64,000 bases of DNA from the NCBI GenBank assembly GCA_032768795.1, contig CP136494.1, positions 496,001-560,000 on the forward strand, in the 5' to 3' direction. The stretch is from Tremella fuciformis (lineage: Eukaryota > Basidiomycota > Tremellomycetes > Tremellales > Tremellaceae). Shown here in pieces: positions 17,121 through 27,730 of the stretch (within the stretch, counting starts at the first letter, position 1; each line of letters begins with the position of its first letter). The notes beneath the pieces are model-generated. The model was given only the letters and a program-made list of their open reading frames with translations, was not told the origin of the DNA and made no database searches. A program made the position numbers and the translations under genes.

Positions 17121-18740
17121 ATGGACTATAACCGAGTAGCCATAGAGCACGCGTTATCAGCCCAGTCACTCAACAACCCCCAGTCGTACACCGAAGCTCG
17201 TCGAGCCGCAGACTGGGAGGATTGGAAATCGGCCATGGACGAGGAGATGGGAAAGATGGAGAAGTACGGAGTGTGGGAGATGGTTCCCAAGGAGAATCAC
17301 CGCACTCTTACAGGCAAATGGGTATTCACCCGCAAGATCGACAGGGACACGGGCAAAGCGAGTCAGCACAAGGCCAGATTCGTTGTGAGAGGATTTCAAC
17401 AAGTCTCAGGACAAGACTTCGACGAACTCTTTGCTTCGGTCACCCACAAGTCATCATTCCGCCTGTTCCTCTCCATCGTCAACTACCTCGACTGGGAATG
17501 CGACCAAATAGATATCATTGGAGCATTCCTCAAGGCCAACATCGACAAGGACATCTTCATCGAGCCACCAGAAGGCAGCGACATCGCCGCCGGACACGTT
17601 CTGCACCTCCGGAAATCACTATACGGTCTCCGACAATCACCGCACTTGTTCAACAAGCGCCTCGACGAGTTCCTACGGGAGCTAGGCTTCAAACCGACCC
17701 TAGCGGATCCATGCATCTACTCGCTGCGACAAGGACACAAGCGGTGCATGATCTCAGTCCACGTTGACGACATGCTCATAGCTGGCAACGATCGATCAAC
17801 AATCGACGAGATCAAACGGAAGATCAACAAGGAACTCGAGTGCGAGGACCAAGGACCGGTCTCTTACTTCCTCGGTATCAACATCTACCGAGATAGGCCA
17901 AACAAGAAGATGTACCTGTCGCAAGAGCACTACATCGAAGCAGTTCTTCAACGCTTCGGTGAACCCGGCAAAGCCTGCAAGACAATCTTGCCAGACGCAA
18001 AGCTCGTCGAGGCTACGCCAAAGGAGGTCGACGAGGCTCGAGATAAACCATATCCAGCACTCGCCGGGTCAATCCTCTATATCGCCACGATCACCCGACC
18101 CGACATCGCCTACGCAGCATCACTGCTCTGTCGCTTCATCAGCAAATGGTCACTCACACATTGGAGGGCTGCGAAGCACCTGTTAAGGTATCTGCGAGGG
18201 ACATCCGATCTCGCGCTCACCTTCGACGCACATGCAGGAAGGAGAGCACTGCTAGGCTGGGCGGACGCAGATTGGGGTGGATGTCTCGACACACGTCGAT
18301 CCACAACCGGCTACGTCTTCACCACATACGGGGGCATTGTGTCATGGAAAAGCAGGCGACAACCAACAGTCGCACTCTCGACGACACAGGCCGAACTTCT
18401 AGCATCAACAGAAGCGGGCAAAGAGGCAATATGGCTCAGGCAATTATTGAACGACCTCGACCTCGGTATAGATGGAGCAGTGCCCATCTACAATGACAAC
18501 AATGGAGCCATTCAACTGGCCAAACATCAACACGGGTTCAAGCTGAACAAAGCATTCGACATGCGAGCCCAGTGGATACGAGAGCATCAAGCTGGTGGAC
18601 TGCTTGAGCTCAAATACACACCAACGGACAGCAACCGAGCCGACATCCTGACCAAGAACCTTTCGGCCGAGAAGACGAGACAGCTTCGGCAGTTACTGGG
18701 CTTGGGAAGACAAGGAGAAGCAGAGCAGCAGAGTCAATAG
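17121..18740 (+). CDS. Copia B RT-RNase H (ORF2)
   Basis: This 539-codon frame is in register with ORF1. It carries RT motifs (KARFVVRGFQQ, DIIGAFLKA, LYGLRQSP, catalytic VHVDDM) and a C-terminal RNase H (WADADWGG, STTQAELLAS, NNGAIQLA, RADILTKNL). It copies the element RNA into cDNA inside the particle. In most fungal copia elements this part is fused to Gag-INT in one frame. Here one stop codon separates them. The first ATG at 17121 lies 96 nt after the stop, so reinitiation is possible but would need a mechanism to reach it. Confidence 0.92.
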   Translation: MDYNRVAIEHALSAQSLNNPQSYTEARRAADWEDWKSAMDEEMGKMEKYGVWEMVPKENHRTLTGKWVFTRKIDRDTGKASQHKARFVVRGFQQVSGQDFDELFASVTHKSSFRLFLSIVNYLDWECDQIDIIGAFLKANIDKDIFIEPPEGSDIAAGHVLHLRKSLYGLRQSPHLFNKRLDEFLRELGFKPTLADPCIYSLRQGHKRCMISVHVDDMLIAGNDRSTIDEIKRKINKELECEDQGPVSYFLGINIYRDRPNKKMYLSQEHYIEAVLQRFGEPGKACKTILPDAKLVEATPKEVDEARDKPYPALAGSILYIATITRPDIAYAASLLCRFISKWSLTHWRAAKHLLRYLRGTSDLALTFDAHAGRRALLGWADADWGGCLDTRRSTTGYVFTTYGGIVSWKSRRQPTVALSTTQAELLASTEAGKEAIWLRQLLNDLDLGIDGAVPIYNDNNGAIQLAKHQHGFKLNKAFDMRAQWIREHQAGGLLELKYTPTDSNRADILTKNLSAEKTRQLRQLLGLGRQGEAEQQSQ

Positions 18741-18750
18741 ACATGCTCGC

Positions 18751-18759
18751 GAGGGGAGG
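18751..18759 (+). promoter_or_regulatory. Polypurine tract of copia B
   Basis: GAGGGGAGG directly abuts the 3' LTR start at 18760. This is the usual primer site for plus-strand synthesis. The same tract occurs in copy A in mirror orientation. Confidence 0.8.
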
Positions 18760-19077
18760 CGACGGAAATAGGTAGTACGCTCACATGAGCTTGACTCAGC
18801 CTCGAGTAACCTTGTCGAGGCACACACATCCTCGACGAGGTTCATCCTCGACGAGGTTCATCCTCGACGAGGCAGGGGAAGCTGCCACAACGATAACTCC
18901 GCATATAACGCCGACACCCTCGACGACCTTGTAGAATGCCGCCGCCTGTTGCCCTCCTCATCACTCATAGCAAGTGCTGAGCGGGCAACAGGTAAGTCCG
19001 AATGCATCACTCATAGCAAGTGCTGAGCGGGCAACAGGTGACCGGAATCCCATTGCCTCAGAGCCAAGATTCCGTCG
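18760..19077 (+). repeat. Copia B 3' LTR
   Basis: It is 318 bp, and I found no difference from 14033-14350 on direct reading. It is followed by the duplication GGTTG at 19078-19082. Confidence 0.92.
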
Positions 19078-19161
19078 GGTTGATGTTGGATTCAATGTTG
19101 GCTGAGGGGCGAGGGCAGAGTGCGTAGGGCTTTCTCCTTGTCATGTAGGGGACAGGCAGAG

Positions 19162-19296
19162 TGTCACGTCGGACGTGACACCGCCACCTTGCAAGCCTAT
19201 ATGTACCACAAACCGCGAGTCTCGGTCAGACTCGGGTTTAAGTGGTATTAGCTGGACAGTGCAATAGCTATGTGGTAGGTTATTGGCATTGTTACA
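19162..19296. mobile_element. Small solo LTR (135 bp) with 5-bp target duplication
   Basis: The piece begins TGTCACGTCGGACGTGACA (itself an inverted repeat) and ends TTGTTACA. CAGAG stands directly outside both ends (19157-19161 and 19297-19301). The TG...CA ends, inverted terminal bases, 5-bp duplication and CTATAT box fit a solo LTR of an LTR retrotransposon. A TRIM-like short element is an alternative. It is unrelated to the gypsy LTR at 6174-6945. It sits at the left edge of the decayed YR element. Confidence 0.7.
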
Positions 19297-19301
19297 CAGA
19301 G

Positions 19302-20680
19302 CGTCAGAGGGGCGGTCCACTACAGCTTGCGACCAACGTGCAACTCAGAGCCTCATCCGGGAAATCTTTGCTCTCGCCCTGGAGCTTCACCTCACCACCC
19401 TAGCTGACTGTATCCCTAGCAAGGTGAACAACATTGCTGACCCTCTAACCCGTTTTGACTGGCCCTACCTCCATGCCCACCAACCTCACGTACCACCCCT
19501 CCTCCCCGCCCCTGACTTACCGCTGGTCGCATGCCCGTCCTCTCCTCCCGCAACAACCATCATGCCGCTGGACCACCTCCTCCCGTCATGTGACTACGGT
19601 CCTGTGTAGCCCGCGGTTGGCTCCCGCCCCCGCCAGCAACCTGGCATGGCCAGGTTGGAGGCAATGGCCTCGCCGCCTTCTACGTGTGGTACGGCATTGC
19701 CAGCTCGACCCGCGCCGCCTACGACACGGTCATGCAGGCATACATTTGCCAGGCTACAATGCTGGCGGGGCCCTATCTTCCCCGCCACATCACCTAGGGT
19801 AGAAGCCTGGATCGCGCATGAGGCCCTCCAGCAGGCGTCAACAAAGGGCCTCTCCAAGAAGTCCCCCAAGCGCAAGTTATCTGCCCTGGCGTCCTGGCAC
19901 ACCAGCCTTGGGATGTCAAAGGACGGCATCATCAACGAGCGCGTTGAGCGCGTTGTTGCTGGGGCAAACAGGTCCCACGGGACAACAATCAGGCCGCAGC
20001 CGCTCCCCATCACTCTACCGGTCTTGCGCTGGTGCAGGTTATCCGTTGACACCCGCACATCTTTGGCGGGCCGGCCTGCGCCGCGGGCCTTGTGGTGTGC
20101 TTCACCCTCGCCTTTGCGTGCTTCGTGCGGGTGGGCGAGTTGACCTACGACACATTTGACCCCCGCTTTGACCTCCGACGCAAAACCCGGCAGACGGCAA
20201 GTGGAAGATCCCAATCCCGGCATCCAAGACCGACACCTTCCGGCAGGGAGTGACGGTCGTGATCCCGGAGGGGCACAATGAGACATGCCCTTGCCGGGCC
20301 CCGTGGGACTGGCTCGCAATCTACCTGGGGCCTCTGGCCACGCGCCCCTGTTCTCCTTTGCAAACACGCCGTTTACCAGGTCTTGCGTGGTGACATACCT
20401 CAACCGCGCTCTCACAGACTGCGGGTTTATGAGCGCACTCTTCTCCGGACACTTGTTCAGGAGAGGGGCTGCAATCTGGGCCCCATCCAATGGGATGAGC
20501 GCAACCGACATCAAGGCGCTTGGAAGATGGAACAGCAGGTGCTAACGCCTCTACATTGATGTGGGACCGCAATGAAGCGCCAGCATTGGTTGAAGTTTGC
20601 TCACAACGCCCTCGTCTCGCTCCTCGCTCCCTGCATCTGGCATCCCGGAGCCCGGCAACGTCTGGCGCCCTTCCTTGGCA
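19302..20680 (+). pseudogene. Decayed YR (DIRS/Ngaro-like) retroelement fragment: RNase H tail plus tyrosine recombinase
   Basis: The first part (about 19325-19610) matches the C-terminal RNase H of the intact element at 40063-42396 (ATQSLIREIFALALELH, then PSKVNNIADPLTRFDWPYLH). The following part (about 19640-20680) matches its tyrosine recombinase (AWIAHEALQQ, NERVERVVAGANR, GHLFRRGAA, MSATDIKALGRWNS). The recombinase is spread over several frames with stops. The Tyr-containing segment comes after a frame change near 20540, so it is non-functional. Its orientation is opposite to that of the intact copy. RT and gag are missing. Confidence 0.8.
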
Positions 20681-21540
20681 TAGTGTCATGTGTTTGGGGC
20701 CGTCAGCTCCGCCTCCTCTCTTCCGCGTCAACCCCTGGGGCCAACATGCATCTTCTTTGGCCCACACACACACACGCGCTCACCAGTGAGGACAAGATAA
20801 GGGCAGGAGACGGACGGATGAGGTTTATTGGCCAGTTTCTCTCTCTTCCACCTGGCCAGGAAGAACGGGAGAAGAGGTCAATATTGGAAACACTTGATCG
20901 TGTATGGGTATCATGGGCCACAGTGAGTGCAGCGTTTCCGTCCTGCCGGTGGTCAATTTCAATCACCTTCTATCTTTACCGCCTCCCACCTCCCTCGTCC
21001 TCCCTCTTGCCTTTGTGCAGAACGGCAGACTCGGCAAGATAGCGCTGATGGCGCCTCTCTTTGTAGTGCAGATGCAGAGACCATATGCGACTTGCCAGAA
21101 ACACAGAAGACAATGAAGACCTTGACGATTATCACAATAGACCTACAAAATGCCGGCGATACCAAGACGAAGGTGATAAAAATGACGGTTGACAAGCTGG
21201 GGAAAGCTGCCGACGACTGGAAGACGCAATTTGATTCATGCAATCCCACCGATATGTCTACAGGCGATGCGTGGGGTCATCCTGGGGAAATCTTTCGAAG
21301 AGGCTAAGGAGTATCTGGTGGAAGAGTGTGGGTATGACACAATTGGCAAGGGCAAGAGACGCGCAAATTTACACCAGCAGAGGGAGACAAAACCATACGC
21401 AAAGAACTTGAGTATGTTCACCAAAGGCGAATGACGACCCCCCTCCTCGTCGTCCATGATGACCCGGACTGGCTGAAGCAGTCAGCAGCCCACAGACTTG
21501 ACGGACGGATGGGATGATGTCCCCCTTCTGATGATACCTA
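20681..21540. other. No confident gene; possible degenerate short frames
   Basis: A CA-rich run (20762-20776) is followed by two partly overlapping plus-strand frames (about 20927-21307 and 21189-21434). The end of the first (MKTLTIITIDLQ..., near 21113) has a protein-like composition, but I recognise no family, and no splice pattern joins the two. Confidence 0.3.
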
Positions 21541-22035
21541 CAGTTGGGTGTCAGAACTGATTGAACGCTCAAAATTCGTATTTGGCTGTGATTTTGGCTT
21601 GTAATGCTGTTGCAAATGTTGCGACCATGTTCTCTTTCCACATAGCACACATGCATCACTCTCCTGCTAGCAGAGCATCCTTATATGCCTCCTGCATGCA
21701 TACAAAGCTTAATGCATGCAAAATCGATATGCACAAACTGAGTGAAGGGCTTGCATAAGGGTTGGCATTTAGGGCATGTTCATTCAATTGCCTATTAAAT
21801 TGGTAATTGGCCAGCACTTTCAGTGACTCTTATCTCAGCAACAAACTTGACAATCTATGCATACAGCACCGGCCCCAAGCAAAGAAAAGGTATAAGTATA
21901 TGTGTACAGACTGTGCTTGCCATAAAAAATGGATGCGTAGCTAGGTTGCTTGTCAAAGTTGTGCAGAATCACTCCCAGCCAAAATCACAGCCAAATACGA
22001 ATTTTGAGCGTTCAATCAGTTCTGACACCCGACTG
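21541..22035. mobile_element. Tc1/mariner-type MITE with 59-bp terminal inverted repeats
   Basis: The left TIR (21541-21599) begins CAGTTGGGTGTCAGAACTGA. The right TIR (21977-22035) is its reverse complement with one mismatch at position 5. TA stands immediately outside both ends (21539-21540, 22036-22037), as in Tc1/mariner/pogo insertions. The 495-bp body is AT-rich compared with the surroundings and has no transposase frame, so it depends on a transposase from elsewhere. Confidence 0.88.
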
Positions 22036-22037
22036 TA

Positions 22038-23340
22038 CTACGTTAACCCATAAATTGTCATCGTGTGATTTGCACTGTTGACATCATAATGCGACCATTG
22101 TTGGTCCGTTTGTTCAAGTCGTAGAGTATACCAGGATTTGCATGGAGCAGAGGCTGTACCTGGCATACCTTCGAGATCGCACTTGCACCAATCTTTGGTG
22201 TACGTCGGTATTGCGTGAGTTGTAAGATAAGCGCAGATCCCATCAATTCTACTCATCCTACTTTGAGACTGACTGGTACCAATGTTGGCGACAATATCAG
22301 TACAAGCAAGATCTGAGGAAGCTTCAATGCTACTGCGCTGCTCATACGTGCGCAGCCTGTCTCACGGAATGTCTCGCATGAGATCTCTTCTCTTGATGAT
22401 CGAAGCGAATCGAGGTGCACACGCTCCGGAGCCAGGAGTTGATGTGAATTGTGGGTGACTGTGGTTCCGCTGTGGCCATCCTGTCGGGGCCGTGGTCTTA
22501 ACTGCGTCGCAAGGGAACTGACTCGCTCGTCGGTAATTTGGAGACGCGAGACACTGATATTCAGGCGCTACGTCACTTGAGTCCCCCAGTTGCTCACGTG
22601 CAAAACGCATGCCCTGCTCATCTCAGCGTTTCATCTTGCGTGATCCATCTGCGAGGACATAATGCCTGTCTCGTTTTCTCCACAAGTCCCGGTGCACCTT
22701 GCCGACTGGGCAGTACAGTACACCAATGTTATCGGGTCAGTCGTGAGCGAACAGCTCTGTCACGTCGGAGTCATTTGAGGCCTTGAAAGCGTCAGCATCA
22801 ACTGGAGACGGAGCGGGAGACCGAGCATATCGCAGGGAGAAGCAAAGCGCGCAACTCAATTACCAGTCTTCTACCGGCACCGGTCTCTCAGCTTACCCAG
22901 ACAACCAATCCTGGTGCCCCTACAAACTTGACAGTGGATATGATTGATGTAATTTCCGGCAGGCGCCTGTGATTGAACCAATGGTTGCCGTGCTCACGGA
23001 AGAGCGGATGTCTCACCGGGGCAGGCTTTGTACAGCCTGTGCCATTCTCGGCCGCTGTGAAGGTCATCTGGGCTGCAGAACATGTTCACGAAAAGTGCTG
23101 CCTTGGATCCGAGGGCCGACCTGGTGACCTGTGAGATGCCCGTGGGCGCCGAGATACGTATGACAGCCCTCGGCACCTCGGAGGACAGATGATCATGCCT
23201 CGAGGGCGGTGGACATGTCGATAAGATTGTGCCTCCCGGTTGAAGAATGAGAGGATGAAGGATGGAGATACCAACCAGCGCGGTCCTACTGCACGTCTTC
23301 TGCGTCTGCAATTGCGACACGCAAGCCACGGTCATCTCGC
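22038..23340. other. Intergenic, nothing recognisable
   Basis: Only short frames without family resemblance or splice support occur here. I found no structural RNA by eye. Confidence 0.4.
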
Positions 23341-23800
23341 ATTTCATGGCGCACACCCACAAGCCAAGCGAATAGATGATCTGACCGCGATAACTGTCAC
23401 CGACGGAGACGCCGCAGAGACGGTATACCCGATGACGTGAAGCACATCGAGGAGCAGGCATAACGGCCGAGCAGCCTTGTCGGCTAGCTTGCCCAGAAAG
23501 GCTGAATCAAGGCGGGCATAACAGACGTCAAGAAGGCGACGGTGGACAAGAGGCGGTTTCGGCGAGAGAACGACGGTGCAAACGAGAGATACGAGATGTT
23601 GAGAGCGACTGTCCAAACAATAAAAATAAACCCAACCGAGAAGCCAAATTGCTTCCCGGGCGTACTGCAAACACGGCGGTGACTGGGGCTCGTCGTAGCC
23701 TCCTTGGACGCGATCGCTCCGCTGAGGTACTTGATACCGACTTCACGCACTACGCTACGTCGGGTTCGGCGCTGAGACGGGCGTCTGCTTGTATTGTGAG
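23340..23800 (-). pseudogene. Fragment of a siderophore-iron-transporter-like MFS gene
   Basis: On the minus strand, successive pieces in different frames line up with the N-terminal membrane part of fungal SIT-type MFS transporters. They are a first hydrophobic helix (FSVGFIFIVWTVAL), the segment around ALIQPF, then after a frame change LADKAARPLCLLLDVLHVIGY, ASPSVTVIA, and after a second frame change GQIIYSLGL. The LADxxxRP-type loop and the GYxVxAAS pattern are typical of that family. At least two frameshifts and missing C-terminal helices make it a relic. Assignment rests on pattern memory, without an alignment. Confidence 0.5.
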
Positions 23801-24117
23801 ACCGGATGCCAGATCTTTGTGTATGATGCGACCTGATGCATGAATCCCTTCCATATGCCAAGTTCAGCTTAACTTGTCAGCGCAGTAGGTCGTGGTGGTT
23901 TTGGAGGCATTCTGACCCAATGGGATAGTCATGTTGCGAATGGCACTCCAGTGGGAGCGATCCGCGCGAAGCACAATTTGCCGTATATACCGACACACCA
24001 TATGCACATGGATGTCGACTTCCCGGACGCCTTCCTTACCGTGAGACGCCTAGATTCTCAACAGGTGAGGCATCTGTTACCGCCTTGGAGCTCTCATTGA
24101 TATGTGTTGCATCGTGA

Positions 24118-25556
24118 TTATTTCTGCAGGACCTTCTCCAAGCCATCAGGCAACGAATAGTCACCGTTTCGGCGTGCCAGATCCAGTATCTAGAATCAGC
24201 TTGGTCTCGTTTCACGTGACGAGAAGGGAACACCGCACCTCCATCTGCATGAGAGTTTCACCGTGCGGCATGCGTGGATGCTCACAGAGACCATCACGTA
24301 CCGCCCTGGCCGTCGCATCCGCCACGAAGTGGAGTCCAAAGCCTGGGAATCCTTGCTCTACAACCTCTTCCTTCCACTCCGAAATGCGAAACATTGCAGG
24401 CTCGTCGTAGGTGTGAATCGTCATTTTGGTGATCCGCGAGAGGCCGTCGTGTATAGTGATCTGTCTGCGAATGAGATTTGTCACTGCACTGTGAGACAGG
24501 TGCAGTCTACGTACCCCCTAGTGCCGATGATAACGCACAGCGCATTGCGTGGACTGTTGTACGCCAAGCTAGTGGACAGGACTGCCACAGCGTCGAGCTT
24601 GGGATACTCCATGATGATCATAGTCGTGAGGTCAACCCCCGTTCGCGCTTTGACCATATATGTCTCGATCCTCTCCGGCTTAACCTGAGCATTTACTGGG
24701 TGGTGGTACAGCAGCATCGTTGCCAAATTCAGGCAGTAGACTCCCAAATCGAGCAGAGCGCCGCCGGCCGCCTCCAGAGCGAGGTTACGTGCAGTGTCGG
24801 CACGATCTGGACCATGTCAGTACTGTACACCCGCGGGGCACATTCGCTCTTCTCACTGTTATAGAATGCCATGGAGAAGTCGGCACGGATTGTCTTGATT
24901 TCGCCAATAACATTTTCGTTGAACACCTTGTCTTGCAATGTGTATGCCAGGGGAAGGAATCGGGTCCACATACCTGCGAGCTCTTAGCCCGTAGCAGCAA
25001 TGGGAGGGTCGTTTGCCTACTTTCCATCAGGAACACCTCGTTGTGCTTTGCAATGTCGCATAGAGTGCTCCATTCCGCAGCGTTGAGGGTCGCGGGCTTC
25101 TCCACCAGGACATGTTTTCCTGCCTCCAGTGCAGCTTTGGCTGCCTCGTAATGCGTTTGGTTCAGCGTACCAATATAAACGATTTTGACACTCTGTACAA
25201 GATTTATGAGCGCTTGACGAGGTTACACTCATTTGCGCAGGGACGTACATCCTGCTGATAGAGCTCTTGATACGAGCCGAGCGGCAGAGGCAACGCCTTA
25301 ACGACTCCGCGATGCTGAGCCGGAGTCCCCTGAGGACAATGCCGCTCGATGAATTCGGTAGCTTTGGTGATGTCGCGTGAGGCGACACTCGCAATCGAGT
25401 GGACGACATCTGTCACCTCGGGCCGGTCCGAGCACAATGCCTGAACGAATAACGATGAGATGTTGCCTGCGCCGACGACTCTTCACAAGGCACGTTAATA
25501 TCTTTGCTGTCCTTCAATCTCTGTACTCACCCCCAAGAAGCGACAAAAGGCGCCAT
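24118..25556 (-). CDS. Gfo/Idh/MocA-family oxidoreductase, dihydrodiol/xylose dehydrogenase-like
   Basis: The gene starts with ATG at 25556 and ends with TAA at 24120-24118. Exon 1 is only 26 nt (25556-25531). A GTGAGT intron follows, and the frame resumes as SWGVVGAGNISSLF, the N-terminal Rossmann motif for NAD(P). The next exons give GTLNQTHYEAA, then the family hallmark EKP (VLVEKPATLNAAEW), then MWTRFLPL. Then come the substrate-domain pieces GEIKTIRADFS, LGVYCLNLATMLLY and TIHTYDEPAMF. A last short exon, reached by a GTGCGG...TTCTAG intron, restores the conserved C-terminus SLPDGLEKVLQK. I therefore think the gene is intact although it is split over at least five exons. The closest functional class is NADP-dependent trans-dihydrodiol or D-xylose dehydrogenase. 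The substrate is not determined. It is followed upstream by a second gene of the same family, same strand. Confidence 0.75.
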
Positions 25557-25771
25557 TGTGCGTGCGCGATTAGCGAAATGAGCTCGTTCATAGGTGGTCT
25601 TTATACTTCTGAATTCGGAGTTCGGAGCGAGATAGCCGACCGAAGGAAGACGGATCTTTCTCTGCTGCGTCGGTCCTGTACATTTGCAGCAACAGAATAG
25701 CATCGCCGAGGGGCAAGAGCGGCACGCAGTACTGTAACTGATGCATAGTCAGGACATGCCAAGATGCCCCG

Positions 25772-27428
25772 TCATGCACCCTGACTCCTCTCCAAGGCGT
25801 CCAACATCATATGGAATATCACTAGTTCTTCACGGGCTAACCGGTCAGTCTAGGACTTCTCTCGAGAATGCCTTACCGTCCACTGCGGTTGTCTTGGCCG
25901 AGTGGCTTCTAAGGAGACAACCGTACAGCTCCTTGTACTCGCAGGTATAAAAGTCTTCGTACGTGGGCCGAATGACCTCCTCGGAGAAATCCCCGTTCGG
26001 CTTCTTGGTAAGAATGGTGACAGTCACGGGAAGACCTTTGATGTAGGAGCTTGCTGGTCAGGCGCTTCCCTGAAGTGACAGAATGCACACTCGCCAGTCA
26101 TAGGTGATCTTCAATCTCTTATTCTTCGTCAGGATTTCGCATTGGGCATCCACACGGGGCACGTTGTCGATGCCGGTCTGTGATGGGTCAGTGATCTACC
26201 TTAGGCCCTTCGAGATCTACACCCACCTCGTAAACGGCCACGAACCCCTCGCTATCGCCGTCAGTACCGTCTGCTGTCTGCAGCTCGCTTGCTCACTATT
26301 GCAGTAATGCGGTGAAGAACTTGTTGTCTCCGCCCCGCACGGCCGACACCACAGCTTTAGGAACGCCGACTAGCTCGCGGAGCACGCTGATATCGTGCGA
26401 GGCAAGACCATTCAGAAACATCCAAAGGCCTCTCAAGGAGGGATCGTTTGCCTTTGGCCCAAGAACCTCGCCAAAGATCGCGTGTAACACTTTGGCTCGC
26501 TCTTCGCCCGACTCCGCCGGAAAGTCTGGTTACCTCGTCAGTCCTGTTTTCACTCATTCTTCGCAGGGCGACCCACCCATGAACCGTTGCGGGAAGCAAC
26601 CGCTTTGATTGACGAAATTGGGACCCTGGCAGTGTGAGTCTAAGAGCCCCGCACCATTGGGACAGGCACTCGCCGGCGCGGTGAAGTTGCGGAGACGGAC
26701 TAGTCTGCTCAGCTTGAGAGACCTCATCCAGGTAACAAACTTGCCGTAGTTTATCTCCTCCCTTGGGATGCTAGCGAGCGTCTCCTTGAGACGCAAGAAG
26801 GCGGGAGCGTACCGTCTCATGTACGCCACAAAAACGAGCTTCCCCGCGCGCTTCCTCGCCTCTTCGATGGCCTCTGCCTGAGACAGTGTCATGGCCATGG
26901 GTTTCTCGATCATGACGTCCTTGCCGGCGTCAAGACACTGAATGGCATGGGCAGCCTGCGTTGTCAAAGCGTCTTCGAACGCGTGAAACTGGCCTCGCTC
27001 TCACATGGAATTCGCTCGCGCTCGCCACGATACACAGATCTATCTCGGGACTGCGCGCCAACATCTCCGTTCTTGAAAGGTCCTAAGCGCCAAAGACGGG
27101 CGGGACCTAGGTAAGACTCGCTTACAAGTCTGTATACGTAGCGGTGACATGGAACTTGGTCTTGCAAAACTCCAGCGACTGCTTGGAGATGTCCATCAAA
27201 GCCACCGTCTTGAACATGTGTGGCATGAGACTCAGTGTGGGCAGCTGCAAGGCATGCGTCAGCCATCGACCCGGATCTTGCATGTGCAAAGTCGACTTGC
27301 GTGAATGACCATGGAAACTTCGCCTGCGCCGATGATCTCATGTCATTAGCGCTAATTCCAAAGCCAGAGTGACTTCGTGCAAGTGCCATGCTCACGGCGA
27401 CGTTCACGATTGGTCCTTTCTCAGCCAT
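25772..27428 (-). CDS. Gfo/Idh/MocA-family NAD(P)-binding oxidoreductase
   Basis: The start is ATG at 27428 (MAEKGPIVNVA). A GTGAGC intron leads to IIGAGEVSMVIH, giving the nucleotide-binding GxGxxx motif. Later exons contain the motif EKPMAMTLSQAEA (near 26890-26850), ARKRAGKLVFVAYMRRYAP, and a domain with FLNGLASHDISVLRELVG. The closing part includes PAKTTAVD, and a GTAAGG...GAAG intron then leads to IFHMMLDALERSQGA and TGA at 25774-25772. The family oxidises or reduces sugars, inositols and related polyols with NAD(P). It is distinct in sequence from the neighbour at 24118-25556, so the two are not a recent tandem duplication. Several introns in 27000-27400 were only placed approximately. 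Confidence 0.7.
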
Positions 27429-27730
27429 GCTGTCTGTTGTGCATAGGCAGCTTATGGATGCCTCGAGGTGGTCAAGTGGTCTGGTCCGTCAGCGCAGACT
27501 CGCCACGAGGGGCTACTCATGTATTCCCACGGCTTTGGCAGTATCCGGCTCAACGATCGGAGAGCAATTCCCGAAAGCTAGGATGGGTTGTAATTACGAA
27601 TACCTCGTCGGCCCAAATGGGGCCAACGTCTTCCCGGCTGTGTAGTCCTGTCGTCGCTCTCCTCGCGGAAACCTGGCCGTTCATCGCTTTTCTCTCTGTG
27701 CCCGTATGTCCATGAACAGTGGATCTCACG

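Larger units (their letters stand above)
14033..19077 (+). mobile_element. Ty1/copia LTR retrotransposon, copy B (plus strand), apparently recent
   Basis: Copy B is 5045 bp long and flanked by the 5-bp duplication GGTTG. Its two 318-bp LTRs (14033-14350, 18760-19077) look identical on reading, which implies a recent insertion. The leader starts with TGGTAACG at 14351, compatible with a tRNA CCA-end primer site. A polypurine tract GAGGGGAGG abuts the 3' LTR at 18751-18759. Both coding frames are open with all catalytic motifs, so the copy may be active if the internal UGA is read through or bypassed. It is head-to-head with copy A, 334 bp apart. Confidence 0.92.

Noticed and set aside
19594..20514. 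306-codon minus-strand frame across the decayed recombinase
   Set aside because: It is antisense to the recognisable recombinase relic and has no own family resemblance.
20904..21434. Small spliced gene left of the MITE
   Set aside because: Two protein-like frames overlap but cannot be joined by a consensus intron, and I recognise no family.
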